Source of the DNA: Microbacteriaceae bacterium
GTDB taxonomy: Bacteria; Actinomycetota; Actinomycetes; Actinomycetales; Microbacteriaceae
Assembly (NCBI GenBank): GCA_025464975.1
Contig: JAODMT010000008.1
Span: 62,001-126,000, forward strand
Direction: 5' to 3'
Length of the DNA stretch: 64,000 nt
Positions 54,996 to 64,000 of this stretch are shown here, one piece after another. The notes beneath the pieces were generated by a model. It was given only the letters and a program-made list of their open reading frames with translations. It was not told the origin of the DNA and ran no database searches. The translations under genes were made by a program, and so were the position numbers. Positions within the stretch are counted from its first letter, which is position 1. Each line of letters begins with the position of its first letter.

Positions 54996-55966
54996 TTGTC
55001 GATCTTCCCGACACCACGGTAAGTAACATTTCGAAAGCCCTCGTCAAGATTCGGGAGGAGGGCGGCGCGGTTGCCCTCGGGCGCGTGCTGACCCTCGTCA
55101 TCTCCACCCGGCTCGGGCTCGAGGAGGAGGCGATTGAGGCGGCTAACGACGCCTCACGCGAGCATCCGATGCGCGTCATCGTGATCTCGACGGCCGTCGA
55201 GCCCGCCGATCAGCAGGACGAGCCACGGCTCGACGCCCAGATTCGGGTCGGTGGCGACGCCGGCGCGAGCGAGGTCATCATGCTTCGCGCCTACGGCGAC
55301 ACCGCGAGCGACGAGGAGGGTCTCGTCACCGGTCTTCTGCTTCCGGACGCCCCCGTGGTTGCCTGGTGGCCCGGCGAGGCGCCCGAGGTCGTATCGGAGT
55401 CGCCTCTCGGCCGGATCGCCCAGCGGCGGATCACGGATGCCGCGGCGCAGTCGAACCCGCGCCGCTTCCTTAATCACCTCTCCCGTACCTACGCGCCCGG
55501 TGACACCGACTTCTCCTGGACCCGATTGACGCTGTGGCGCGCACAACTCGCCGCGGTCCTCGACCAGCCGCCCTACGAGGCGATCACCGGGGTGGAGGTG
55601 CACGGCGCGCCGGATTCGCCGTCCACCGGTCTGCTCGCCGCGTGGCTACAGATGCAGCTTCGGGTGCCGGCGAGGCACGAACTCATCTCCCCGTTGCACG
55701 GGTCGAGTGGAATTCAGGGCGTCCGGATGCATCGCGCGTCCGGAGTCATCGAGCTCGAGCGCACCAACACCAACATCGTCACGCTCGTTCAACCCAATCA
55801 GCCGACCCACGACATCTCACTCATCCGTCGCAGTCTCCGCGACTGCCTCGCGGAGGAGCTGCGCCGCCTCGACCCCGACGACCTGTTCGGCGAGGTGATC
55901 CAAAAGGGTCTCGCCCGACTCGACGCGCCGACCGTCACCGGCTCCATAACGGTGCAGAAAGCGTGA
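54992..55966 (+). CDS. opcA: Glucose-6-phosphate dehydrogenase assembly protein OpcA
   Basis: 324 residues. OpcA is an allosteric partner needed for full activity of glucose-6-phosphate dehydrogenase in cyanobacteria and is conserved in actinobacteria. Family segments are LPDTTVSNISKALVKIREEGG at the start, PDAPVVAWWPGEAPEV in the middle and VDLTWTRLTLWRAQLAAVLD-like sequence. Overlaps zwf and pgl at either end. Confidence 0.95.
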   Translation: MIVDLPDTTVSNISKALVKIREEGGAVALGRVLTLVISTRLGLEEEAIEAANDASREHPMRVIVISTAVEPADQQDEPRLDAQIRVGGDAGASEVIMLRAYGDTASDEEGLVTGLLLPDAPVVAWWPGEAPEVVSESPLGRIAQRRITDAAAQSNPRRFLNHLSRTYAPGDTDFSWTRLTLWRAQLAAVLDQPPYEAITGVEVHGAPDSPSTGLLAAWLQMQLRVPARHELISPLHGSSGIQGVRMHRASGVIELERTNTNIVTLVQPNQPTHDISLIRRSLRDCLAEELRRLDPDDLFGEVIQKGLARLDAPTVTGSITVQKA

Positions 55967-56733
55967 GTAACGTGCGCCGGGTTCTCGTACACGCCGATAA
56001 GCAGACCCTCGCCGGATCGGTCGCCGCTCGGTTCATCACCAAGGTGGTTGACCTGCTCGATCAGCAGTCGGAGGTCAACGTCGTGTTGACCGGCGGCACC
56101 GTCGGCACTGCGGTTCTCGCCGCGATCAACGAGTCACCGGCACGGGACAGCATCGACTGGTCCCGCGTCGTGCTGTGGTGGGGAGACGAACGCTGGCTCC
56201 CCCGCGGGGACGCCGAGCGCAACGACACCCAGGCTCGAAACGCCCTGCTCGACCACGTCGCGCTCGTTCCGCAGCATATCCACTGGTGTCCGAGTCCGGC
56301 CGACGGGATCGACATCGACGAGGCCGCGGCCCTCTACGCGGCCGAGCTGTCGCTCGCCGCTGACGACGGAGCGACCACCCCACGCTTCGACATCACCTTC
56401 CTCGGCGTCGGTCCGGACGGGCATGTCGCGTCGTTGTTCCCGGAATCCGACGGAATCCAGGTGACCGATGAGACTGTCGTCGCCGTCCGCAACTCGCCGA
56501 AACCGCCGGCGGAACGGCTGAGCCTCACCCTCCCGGTGATCAACTCATCAGATCGGGTCTGGCTCGCGCTTGCCGGACCGGACAAGGCCTCTGCGCTCGG
56601 GCTCGTCCTCGCGGACGCGAGCACCCTCGAGGTTCCCGCCGCCGGCGTCGAAGGCCGACTGCGGACCGTGTTCTTCGTAGACAGCGAGGCTGCCGCAGAG
56701 GTTCCGTCCGAGCTCATCGCCACCGAATACTGA
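55963..56733 (+). CDS. pgl: 6-Phosphogluconolactonase
   Basis: A 256-residue NagB/RpiA-fold hydrolase that opens 6-phosphogluconolactone. Motifs: LTGGTVGTAVL, VVLWWGDERWLPRGDAERN with the lactonase signature, and FLGVGPDGHVASLFP. GTG start overlapping the opcA stop (GTGA). It is the last gene of the pentose phosphate operon and ends in a strong terminator. Confidence 0.96.
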   Translation: MSNVRRVLVHADKQTLAGSVAARFITKVVDLLDQQSEVNVVLTGGTVGTAVLAAINESPARDSIDWSRVVLWWGDERWLPRGDAERNDTQARNALLDHVALVPQHIHWCPSPADGIDIDEAAALYAAELSLAADDGATTPRFDITFLGVGPDGHVASLFPESDGIQVTDETVVAVRNSPKPPAERLSLTLPVINSSDRVWLALAGPDKASALGLVLADASTLEVPAAGVEGRLRTVFFVDSEAAAEVPSELIATEY

Positions 56734-56763
56734 AGCAGCACCGCGTTTTCGAACCGGTTAACC

Positions 56764-56797
56764 ACGAAACGCCCCTCGGTTGCGAGGGGCGTTTCGT
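56764..56797. terminator. Bidirectional terminator between pgl and rbpA
   Basis: A perfect 15-bp stem ACGAAACGCCCCTCG/CGAGGGGCGTTTCGT has a four-base GTTG loop. It lies between convergent genes and can serve both. Confidence 0.88.
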
Positions 56798-56810
56798 CGT
56801 CTGTGAGGGC

Positions 56811-57176
56811 CTATTGCGGGGTGAGACGACCGCGGCGCGCTCTCAACTGCTCGAGAGCCTCGTCGAGAAGCGTCGCAGCCTCTTCCTCAGTGCGTCGTTC
56901 CTTCACGTAGGCGAGGTGAGTCTTGTACGGCTCGACCTTGACCACCGACGGTGGGTTCTCCTTGTCGCGACCGGCGGGGAGCCCGCAGTTCGGGCAGTCG
57001 AGAATCTCCGGGATCTCCTCCGGCTCGATGGTCGCGAGAAAATGCGGGCTCAACTCGTGACCGTTGGCGCACCAATAGAACACCTGAAGGCGTTCCGCGT
57101 GGAATCCCCGGTCCTGTTCGCCCATCGGTCCCGCCCCAACGCGGGATCCACGAATGGCGCTTCCTCCTGAAGCCAT
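56811..57176 (-). CDS. rbpA: RNA polymerase-binding protein RbpA
   Basis: 121 residues. RbpA is an actinobacterial transcription factor that binds sigma and RNA polymerase and stabilises open complexes. Seen here: N-terminal tail, the core WCANGHELSPHFL with later CPNCGLPAG (zinc-type fold with Cys/His), the basic linker RRGRL and the sigma-interacting helix EEEAATLLDEALEQLRARR. Diagnostic for Actinobacteria. Confidence 0.97.
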   Translation of the reverse strand: MASGGSAIRGSRVGAGPMGEQDRGFHAERLQVFYWCANGHELSPHFLATIEPEEIPEILDCPNCGLPAGRDKENPPSVVKVEPYKTHLAYVKERRTEEEAATLLDEALEQLRARRGRLTPQ

Positions 57177-57184
57177 GCTGTCTC

Positions 57185-57430
57185 CTAACCGGTGAACTTG
57201 GTGATGAGTCCGAGAACGATGATCGAGGAGACCCAGATCAGTCCGAGGATCACCGTGATGCGATTGAGGTTGCGTTCCGCGACCCCCGAGGCGCCGAGGT
57301 TGCTTGTCACTCCGCCGCCGAACATGTCGGACAGACCGCCGCCTCGGCCACGGTGCAAAAGTATGAGCAGGGTGAGCAGAAGGCTCGTGATGCCGAGCAC
57401 AACCTGCAGGATGACCTGAAGAATTTCCAC
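57185..57430 (-). CDS. secG: Preprotein translocase subunit SecG
   Basis: An 81-residue membrane protein with two helices (about 2-24 and 57-78) separated by the Gly-rich loop HRGRGGGLSDMFGGGV, which is diagnostic for SecG. It assists SecYEG export. The GTG at 57430 starts the homology; the frame reads on upstream without meaning. It lies downstream of tpiA, the common actinobacterial order. Confidence 0.95.
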   Translation of the reverse strand: MEILQVILQVVLGITSLLLTLLILLHRGRGGGLSDMFGGGVTSNLGASGVAERNLNRITVILGLIWVSSIIVLGLITKFTG

Positions 57431-57557
57431 GAAAGCCTCTCTTGGGCGCGCCGGTTGTCGTCCGGGTGGCCGATGATCAGTATAACTTGAGTGCGCCGCG
57501 GGCGGGGACTGCCGTCGAACCCGCACTGTCGCACCTGCGCTGTCGAACCGCGCCGAC

Positions 57558-58358
57558 TCAGGTACCGACGTGCTTCTGGAACTGCACGATGCTGGAGAAT
57601 TCCGTGAGATCGAGACTTGCTCCCCCGACGAGCGCGCCGTCGACGTTCGGCTCACGCATGAACCCGGCGATGTTCGACGCCTTCACCGAACCGCCATACA
57701 GGATCCGAGTCGCCGCCGCGGAATCCGCGCCGAGGAGTTCGGAGAGAGTGACCCGCAGCTGGGCCGCGACCTGCTCAGCCTGCGCCGGCGTCGCCGCCTG
57801 GCCGGAGCCAATGGCCCACACGGGCTCGTAGGCGACAACGATGTCGGCTCCCGGCTTGACCGCGGCGAGGGCGGCCTTGAGCTGGGCGACCGGCACGGCA
57901 CTCGGGCCGTGCTTCTCGAGGTCCTCCGCGGTCTCGCCGACGCAGAGCACCGGGATGAGCCCGTGCCCGATCGCGGCGGCAACCTTGGTGGCGATCTCCT
58001 CGTCCGACTCGTCGTGAAGGGTGCGACGCTCGGAGTGCCCGATGATGACATATTCGCAATCGAGCGCCTTGAGGAACGAGGCTGCGATCTCGCCGGTGTA
58101 GGCCCCGGATTCGTGCGCCGAAACATCCTGCGCGCCGAATCTCAGCGGGAGTTTGTCCGCCGCGATGAGCGTCTGCACCGAGCGAAGGTCGGTGAACGGC
58201 GGGAAGATCGCGACCTCGACCGTTCCGTAATCGAGCTTCGCGTCCTTCAGGCTCCAGGCGAGCTTCTGCACGAAGGCTATCGCCTGGAGATGGTCGAGGT
58301 TCATCTTCCAGTTGGCGGCAATGAGCGGCCGGCGGCCGGCGACGGTCGATGTGGTCAT
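57558..58358 (-). CDS. tpiA: Triosephosphate isomerase
   Basis: A 266-residue TIM barrel. Catalytic residues: Lys in AANWKMN, His in IIGHSERR and Glu in [11 protein letters not shown]. The phosphate loop is [10 protein letters not shown]. The ATG overlaps the pgk stop (ATGA). Confidence 0.98.
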   Translation of the reverse strand: MTTSTVAGRRPLIAANWKMNLDHLQAIAFVQKLAWSLKDAKLDYGTVEVAIFPPFTDLRSVQTLIAADKLPLRFGAQDVSAHESGAYTGEIAASFLKALDCEYVIIGHSERRTLHDESDEEIATKVAAAIGHGLIPVLCVGETAEDLEKHGPSAVPVAQLKAALAAVKPGADIVVAYEPVWAIGSGQAATPAQAEQVAAQLRVTLSELLGADSAAATRILYGGSVKASNIAGFMREPNVDGALVGGASLDLTEFSSIVQFQKHVGT

Positions 58359-59575
58359 GATGCGCTCCAGCCGAGTACCTCGAGGCCGGGAAGACTCTTA
58401 CCCTCGAGAAATTCGAGGCTCGCTCCCCCGCCGGTTGAAATGTGCCCAAATTGGTCGTCGGTGAAGCCGAGGGCGCGAACGGCCGCGGCCGAGTCGCCGC
58501 CACCGACGACGGAGAGTCCCGTCACCTCGGTGAGCGCCTCGGCGATGGCCTTCGTACCGGCGGCGAAGGCCGGAATCTCGAAGACGCCCATCGGTCCGTT
58601 CCAGAATACGGTGTCTGACGCGCGGATGACCTCGGCGAACTTAGCGGCGGTCTCCGGTCCGATGTCGAGCCCGAGTCCGGACTCGCCCCAGGGCGACCCC
58701 TCGATGTCGTCGGCCGGTCGCACCTGGTGCTCCGCGTCTGCCCCGAACTTGGAGGCGACCACGACGTCAGTGGGCAGAACAATCTCGACCCCGAGTTCGC
58801 TCGCGCGATCGAGGTAGCCTCGCACGACATCGAGCTGGTCGACCTCGAGCAGGCTCGCACCGACCCGGTGGCCCTTCGCAGCGAGGAAGGTGAAGAGCAT
58901 CCCGCCGCCGATCAGCAGAGAGTCGACCCGCGGCAGAAGGTGTTCGATCACCCCGAGCTTGTCCGACACCTTGGAACCGCCGAGCACGACCGCGTACGGC
59001 TTGGTCGGCGATTCGGTCAGCCGGTCGAGCACCTCGAGTTCGGTCGCGATCAGCTGACCGGCCGCGCTCGGCAGGATCTCCGCGAGCTCGAAGACGCTCG
59101 CCTGCTTTCGGTGCACGACGCCGAAGCCGTCCGAGACTAACGCGTCACCGAAGGCGGCTAACTCCCCGGCGAAGGCCCGGCGTTCGCCGGCATCCTTCGC
59201 GGTCTCTCCGGCATTGAAGCGAAGGTTCTCGAGCAGGGCGATGTCCCCATCGCCGAGCTCATTGACCGCGTCTCGCGCCACCGACCCCACGGTATCGCTC
59301 GCGAAGGTGACTCCCTTGCCGAGCAACTCCGAGAGCCGTTGGGCAACCGGAGCGAGGCTGTACTTGGCGTCCGGCGAACCGTCCGGACGGCCAAGATGAG
59401 AGATCACCACAACGCGGGCGCCCGCGTTGATGAGCGAATTGAGCGTCGGAAGGGACGCACGAATGCGACCGTCGTCCGTGATCTGCCCGTCGCCAAGCGG
59501 GACGTTCAGGTCACAGCGGACGATCACCCTCTTTCCGGCGAGTTCTCCGAGGGAGTCGATGGTGCGAAGCGGCAT
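58355..59575 (-). CDS. pgk: Phosphoglycerate kinase
   Basis: A 406-residue two-domain kinase of glycolysis. RCDLNVPL and SHLGRPDG form the substrate site; the nucleotide domain has [20 protein letters not shown] and [12 protein letters not shown] at 59575 (MPLRTIDS) chosen from family homology. Coupled to tpiA. Confidence 0.97.
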   Translation of the reverse strand: MPLRTIDSLGELAGKRVIVRCDLNVPLGDGQITDDGRIRASLPTLNSLINAGARVVVISHLGRPDGSPDAKYSLAPVAQRLSELLGKGVTFASDTVGSVARDAVNELGDGDIALLENLRFNAGETAKDAGERRAFAGELAAFGDALVSDGFGVVHRKQASVFELAEILPSAAGQLIATELEVLDRLTESPTKPYAVVLGGSKVSDKLGVIEHLLPRVDSLLIGGGMLFTFLAAKGHRVGASLLEVDQLDVVRGYLDRASELGVEIVLPTDVVVASKFGADAEHQVRPADDIEGSPWGESGLGLDIGPETAAKFAEVIRASDTVFWNGPMGVFEIPAFAAGTKAIAEALTEVTGLSVVGGGDSAAAVRALGFTDDQFGHISTGGGASLEFLEGKSLPGLEVLGWSAS

Positions 59576-59601
59576 CGTGTCTGTTTCTGTCGCTGTGCCG
59601 G

Positions 59602-60726
<1,125 letters not shown>

Positions 60727-61353
60727 CTATGACAGTATCAGCAGCCCGTTGGCCTTTTCCCGGGCCACATCGAAGCGCTGCTGCACGTTCTGCCAGTTCG
60801 CGATGTTCCAGACGGCCTTGACGTAATCGGCGCGCACGTTCTTGTAGTCGAGGTAGTAGGCGTGCTCCCAGACGTCGAGCATGAAAAGCGGGATCAGGCC
60901 GAGCGGCACGTTGCCCTGCTGGTCGAAGAGCTGGAACACGGAGAGGCGCTGGCCGATGACGTCGTACGCGAGGACGGCCCAGCCGGAGCCCTGGACGCCG
61001 AGGGCGACGGCGGTGAAGTGCGCGACGAATTTGTCGAACGAACCGAACTGATCGTCGATCGCCGCCGCGAGCTCTCCGGCCGGCTTGTCGCCGCCGTCCG
61101 GGGAGAGGTTGGTCCAGAAAATCGAGTGGTTGACGTGGCCACCCAAGTTGAAGGCGAGATCCTTCTCAAGCTTGTTCACATTGGCGAGGTCGCCGGAGTC
61201 GCGGGCCGCAGCGAGACCAGCCATCGCGGCGTTGGCGCCGGTCACGTAGGCCTGGTGGTGCTTGGTGTGGTGCAGCTCCATGATGGCGCCGCTGATGCTC
61301 GGAGCGAGAGCTCCGTAGTCATATCCCAGTTCGGGAAGCGTGTACTCAGCCAT
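60727..61353 (-). CDS. sodA: Superoxide dismutase (Mn/Fe type)
   Basis: 208 residues. Metal ligands: His in MELHHTKHH, His in NHSIFW, and Asp and His in [11 protein letters not shown]. The metal preference cannot be settled by eye; actinobacterial relatives often use Mn. The ATG at 61353 follows GAAGGAGAAAT. Stands alone between hairpin and whiA. Confidence 0.96.
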   Translation of the reverse strand: MAEYTLPELGYDYGALAPSISGAIMELHHTKHHQAYVTGANAAMAGLAAARDSGDLANVNKLEKDLAFNLGGHVNHSIFWTNLSPDGGDKPAGELAAAIDDQFGSFDKFVAHFTAVALGVQGSGWAVLAYDVIGQRLSVFQLFDQQGNVPLGLIPLFMLDVWEHAYYLDYKNVRADYVKAVWNIANWQNVQQRFDVAREKANGLLILS

Positions 61354-61476
61354 ATTGATTTCTCCTTCTCTCAAACCCTCAGTCGGCGTTCAATACGCGC
61401 CAATCCGGGTCTTTTTCAGTGTACTCGTGACAACTATCGCGCCCGCCGGATGCTTCCCGAGCGGAGGGCTAAGAGG

Positions 61477-62457
61477 TCACGCGTCCTCGTAGTCTGGCGG
61501 GAGGTTGGCGTCCGTCCCGGGGATTCCGAGCTCGACGGCTCGCTTGTCCGCCATCGCGAGAAGTCGCCTGATCCGGCCGGCGACGGCATCCTTCGTCATC
61601 GGCGGGTCAGCGTGGTGGCCCAGTTCGTCGAGGCTCGAGTCGCGAAACCGCAGTCGGAGGTCGCCCGCGTAGCGCAAGTGCTCGGGAACGTGGCCATCCA
61701 GAATCTCGAGCGCGCGCTCGACCCGTGCGCACGCGGCGACCGCGGCCTGAGCGGACCGGCGAAGGTTCGCGTCGTCGAAGTTGACGAGCCGGTTCGCCGT
61801 GGCGCGAACCTCGCGGCGCTGCCGCAACTCCTCCCAGTTGAGCACTGTCGAATGAGCCCCCATGTGCACGAGCATGGCGCTGATCGCCTCGCCATCCCGG
61901 ATGACGACACGGTGCACTCCGCGCACCTCCCTCGCCTTCGCCGCGATCTTCAGCCGGCCGGCGGCGCCGACGAGGGCCATCGCCGACTCGTTTCCGGGGC
62001 AGGTGACCTCGAGCGCCGCGGAGCGGCCGGGATCGGTGAGCGAGCCGTGGGCCAGGAAGGCGCCCCGCCAGACGGCAGCGAGTTCCTCGCGGCTGCCGGT
62101 CGTGAGCTTGTTCGGCAGCCCCCGGATCGGACGCCGACGGGCATCGAGAAGCCCGGTCTGCCTTGCGAGGGTCTCGCCGCCCTCGAGCACCCGGACGAGA
62201 TACTGACTCGTTCGGCGAAGGCCCGACGCCGAGATGACCGAGATTTCGCTCTTCACCCCGTACAGTTCGGCGAGGTCCTTGCGAACCCGCCGCGCGATTT
62301 GCGCCGTGTCCAACTCCGACTCGACGGCGATGCGGCCGGAGATGAGGTGCAACCCCCCGGAGAACCGCAGAATGGTCGCGAGCTCCGCCGCTCGCACTGT
62401 CGTCTTGCTCACGTCGATGCGAGCGAGTTCGTCTTTAACGTCGGCGGTGAGAGCCAA
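61477..62457 (-). CDS. whiA: WhiA, DNA-binding transcription regulator
   Basis: 326 residues. An N-terminal LAGLIDADG-like fold (no nuclease activity expected) precedes a helix-turn-helix domain containing [25 protein letters not shown]. WhiA controls sporulation in Streptomyces but occurs in non-sporulating actinobacteria as a growth or division regulator. Start TTG at 62457 with AGGAA upstream. Unusually, it directly follows rapZ with no yvcK between. Confidence 0.95.
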   Translation of the reverse strand: MALTADVKDELARIDVSKTTVRAAELATILRFSGGLHLISGRIAVESELDTAQIARRVRKDLAELYGVKSEISVISASGLRRTSQYLVRVLEGGETLARQTGLLDARRRPIRGLPNKLTTGSREELAAVWRGAFLAHGSLTDPGRSAALEVTCPGNESAMALVGAAGRLKIAAKAREVRGVHRVVIRDGEAISAMLVHMGAHSTVLNWEELRQRREVRATANRLVNFDDANLRRSAQAAVAACARVERALEILDGHVPEHLRYAGDLRLRFRDSSLDELGHHADPPMTKDAVAGRIRRLLAMADKRAVELGIPGTDANLPPDYEDA

Positions 62458-62530
62458 TCCGTGTTCCTAACTTTCTGTGCTGCTGGTGTCGGCCCGTAAG
62501 CGGGGCCGGAATAGTTTCGGGCGGTGGCGG

Positions 62531-63406
62531 CTATTCGCGTCCGAGATCCCGATGCTTGATACTCACGGCGACGCCGGGTTGCTGCTGCAGGATGCCGGCC
62601 AGTTTCTGCGCGACGGCAACGGATCGATGCTTGCCCCCTGTGCATCCAATGGCGATCGTAGCGTGTCTCTTGTTCTCGCGCTGATAGCCGGCGAGCACCG
62701 GAGCGAGCGCGCTGGCGTAGCCGTTGAGGAACTCGGTCGCACCCTCTTGGTCTAGCACGAAGTCGCTGACCGCACGATCGAGACCGCTGAGGTCCCGCAG
62801 CTCGGGAACCCAGAATGGGTTGGGCAGAAACCGCATGTCGGCGACGAGGTCCGCGTCGGCCGGCAGGCCATATTTGAAGCCAAAGCTCAGGATCGTGAGC
62901 TGCAGTCCGGGCGTGTCCTCGCCGGAGAAAGTCTCGGAGATCGTGGTCGCGAGCTGGTGGATGTTCAGGCCGGAGGTGTCGATGATGATGTCGCTCGACT
63001 CGCGCATCGCGAGCATGCGGGTTCGCTCCTCGGCGATGCCGTCGAGCAGGGTGCCGTCGCCCTGCAGCGGGTGAGGCCGGCGCACCTGCTCGAATCGACG
63101 CACCAACGCCTCGTCGGTGGCCTCGAGAAACAGCACGCGGACCGGAGTTCCCTCGCGAAGGTGTTCGGCGATCCGCTCGAGATCCGAAAACAGTTTGCCG
63201 CCGCGCACGTCGACAACTGCCGCGACCTTGGGGAGGTTGTTGCCGGCCTTTCCGGCGAGTTCGACGAGCGGTCGGAGCATCTGAGGCGGCAGGTTGTCCA
63301 CCACGTACCATCCGAGGTCTTCCAGCGCGTTGCCAACCGTCGACCGGCCGGCGCCCGACATGCCGGTGATGATGAGCACTTCTTGCCTGTAGCTGTCCTC
63401 GGTCAT
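62531..63406 (-). CDS. rapZ: RapZ/YvcJ P-loop nucleotide-binding protein
   Basis: 291 residues. The P-loop is TGMSGAGRST near residue 15, then DNLPPQML. The C-terminal half has SFGFKYGLPADADLVADMRFLPNP and GCTGGKHRSVAVAQ, the RapZ family signature. In E. coli RapZ steers RNase E to glmZ; in Gram-positives its role is less clear. It binds ATP/GTP. It lies between uvrC and whiA. Confidence 0.95.
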   Translation of the reverse strand: MTEDSYRQEVLIITGMSGAGRSTVGNALEDLGWYVVDNLPPQMLRPLVELAGKAGNNLPKVAAVVDVRGGKLFSDLERIAEHLREGTPVRVLFLEATDEALVRRFEQVRRPHPLQGDGTLLDGIAEERTRMLAMRESSDIIIDTSGLNIHQLATTISETFSGEDTPGLQLTILSFGFKYGLPADADLVADMRFLPNPFWVPELRDLSGLDRAVSDFVLDQEGATEFLNGYASALAPVLAGYQRENKRHATIAIGCTGGKHRSVAVAQKLAGILQQQPGVAVSIKHRDLGRE

Positions 63407-63465
63407 TGCGGGATCACGCCTTCAATTCTCTGAGGTTGACTATCTGGTCAAGACTACCGAGCAAG

Positions 63466-64000
63466 TCACTCCCGTAGTTTTTCGAAGATCGTGCGGGCGA
63501 TAGTCGGGCCGACGCCCTTTACCTCGGCGATCGCCGCGGGTTCGGCCGCTCGAAGTTGGCTGACCGAACCGAAGTGGCGAAGCAGTTCCTTGACCCGTGC
63601 CGGCCCGAGCCCCGGAATTTCGGACAGCACCGAATTGACATCCCGCTTGCGACGCTGGCGCTGGTAGGTGATCGCAAACCGGTGCGCTTCGTCCCGGATC
63701 CGTTGGATCAGGAACAGCGCATCGCTGTTGCGCGGAAGGATCACCGGGTAGTCGGAGCCGGGGAGCCAGATCTCCTCGAGCCGCTTGGCGATGCCGCACA
63801 GCGTGATGCCCGTGACGCCGGCGCCGTCGAGCGCGTGCTGCGCCGCCGCAACCTGCGGCTGGCCGCCATCCACGATGAGCAGGTTTGGCCGGTAGGCGAA
63901 TTTCTTTCGCTCGGGGTCGCCGTCCGACCGGTTCGCTTCCATACCGGCCGCGGGGTCGTCAAGGTAGGCGAGCCGGCGGCTGAGGGTCTGGTAGATCGAC
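63466..64000 (-). CDS. uvrC: Excinuclease ABC subunit C, C-terminal part (runs off right edge)
   Basis: About 178 residues of the C-terminus. The visible part begins inside [16 protein letters not shown]. It includes the RNase H-like nuclease region with [11 protein letters not shown] (catalytic Asp) and [15 protein letters not shown], then two helix-hairpin-helix motifs ([13 protein letters not shown] and [12 protein letters not shown]) that bind DNA. UvrC cuts on both sides of lesions in nucleotide excision repair. The start lies outside the window. Confidence 0.95.
   Translation of the reverse strand, partial: SIYQTLSRRLAYLDDPAAGMEANRSDGDPERKKFAYRPNLLIVDGGQPQVAAAQHALDGAGVTGITLCGIAKRLEEIWLPGSDYPVILPRNSDALFLIQRIRDEAHRFAITYQRQRRKRDVNSVLSEIPGLGPARVKELLRHFGSVSQLRAAEPAAIAEVKGVGPTIARTIFEKLRE

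Noticed and set aside
60862-62499. 545-residue plus-strand frame across sodA and whiA
   Set aside because: Antisense to two genes with clear families; no ribosome binding site.

Overview
The window is high-GC chromosomal DNA from an actinobacterium, most likely a member of the Microbacteriaceae. The evidence is the set of lineage markers: RbpA, WhiA, OpcA, a DUF3099 protein, the ImuA'-ImuB-DnaE2 set behind an actinobacterial-type LexA box, a Rieske protein inside the suf operon, and frequent GTG/TTG starts. The closest genus cannot be decided from sequence reading alone. No rRNA, tRNA, CRISPR array, phage or insertion sequence was recognised. The window is almost fully coding, with about 62 protein genes. 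Two run off the edges: an amidohydrolase at the left and uvrC at the right.

Layout. 1-6.9 kb: amidohydrolase fragment, DrrAB-type ABC exporter, sedolisin-family protease, small acidic protein, OmpR-type two-component system. 6.7-13.5 kb: envelope glycan genes (polyprenol-phosphate glycosyltransferase, GtrA flippase, UDP-galactopyranose mutase, glycosyltransferase) followed by GH43 and GH2 glycosidases. 13.6-19.5 kb: SOS-controlled mutasome imuA'-imuB-dnaE2, facing a DEVH helicase. 21.4-30 kb: GlsB-like membrane protein, SGNH hydrolase, fatty acid desaturase, D,D-carboxypeptidase, SpoU-type RNA methylase, sirtuin, histidine phosphatase, glycosyltransferase and alpha/beta hydrolase. 30-37 kb: trehalose synthase, exonuclease, L31 type B, ABC ATPase, divergent glgA(glgM)/glgC, phosphoserine phosphatase. 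37-41.6 kb: FabG, DUF3099, a small Cys-containing protein, SURF1, ABC-F ATPase, BioY. 41.7-48.3 kb: sufB-sufD-Rieske-sufC-sufT and ctaB-ctaA. 48.5-56.7 kb: tkt-tal-pgi-zwf-opcA-pgl. 56.8-64 kb: rbpA, secG-tpiA-pgk-gapA, sodA, whiA, rapZ, uvrC.

How the genes work together. The right half is core carbon metabolism (lower glycolysis plus pentose phosphate pathway, each with overlapping start and stop codons) next to heme A, cytochrome oxidase assembly and Fe-S cluster assembly. The left half is accessory envelope, protease and DNA-damage functions.

Most notable observations: (1) a LexA box lying between the -35 and -10 of a probably leaderless mutasome transcript; (2) ctaA, whose conserved N-terminus and strong Shine-Dalgarno sequence point to an ATC start codon; (3) about ten short tandem duplications (12-21 bp units), most of them at translation starts and stops, several of which duplicate the ribosome binding site or start codon; (4) a palindromic intergenic repeat family at two loci; (5) a glf-glycosyltransferase-GH43-GH2 locus that may handle galactofuranose.
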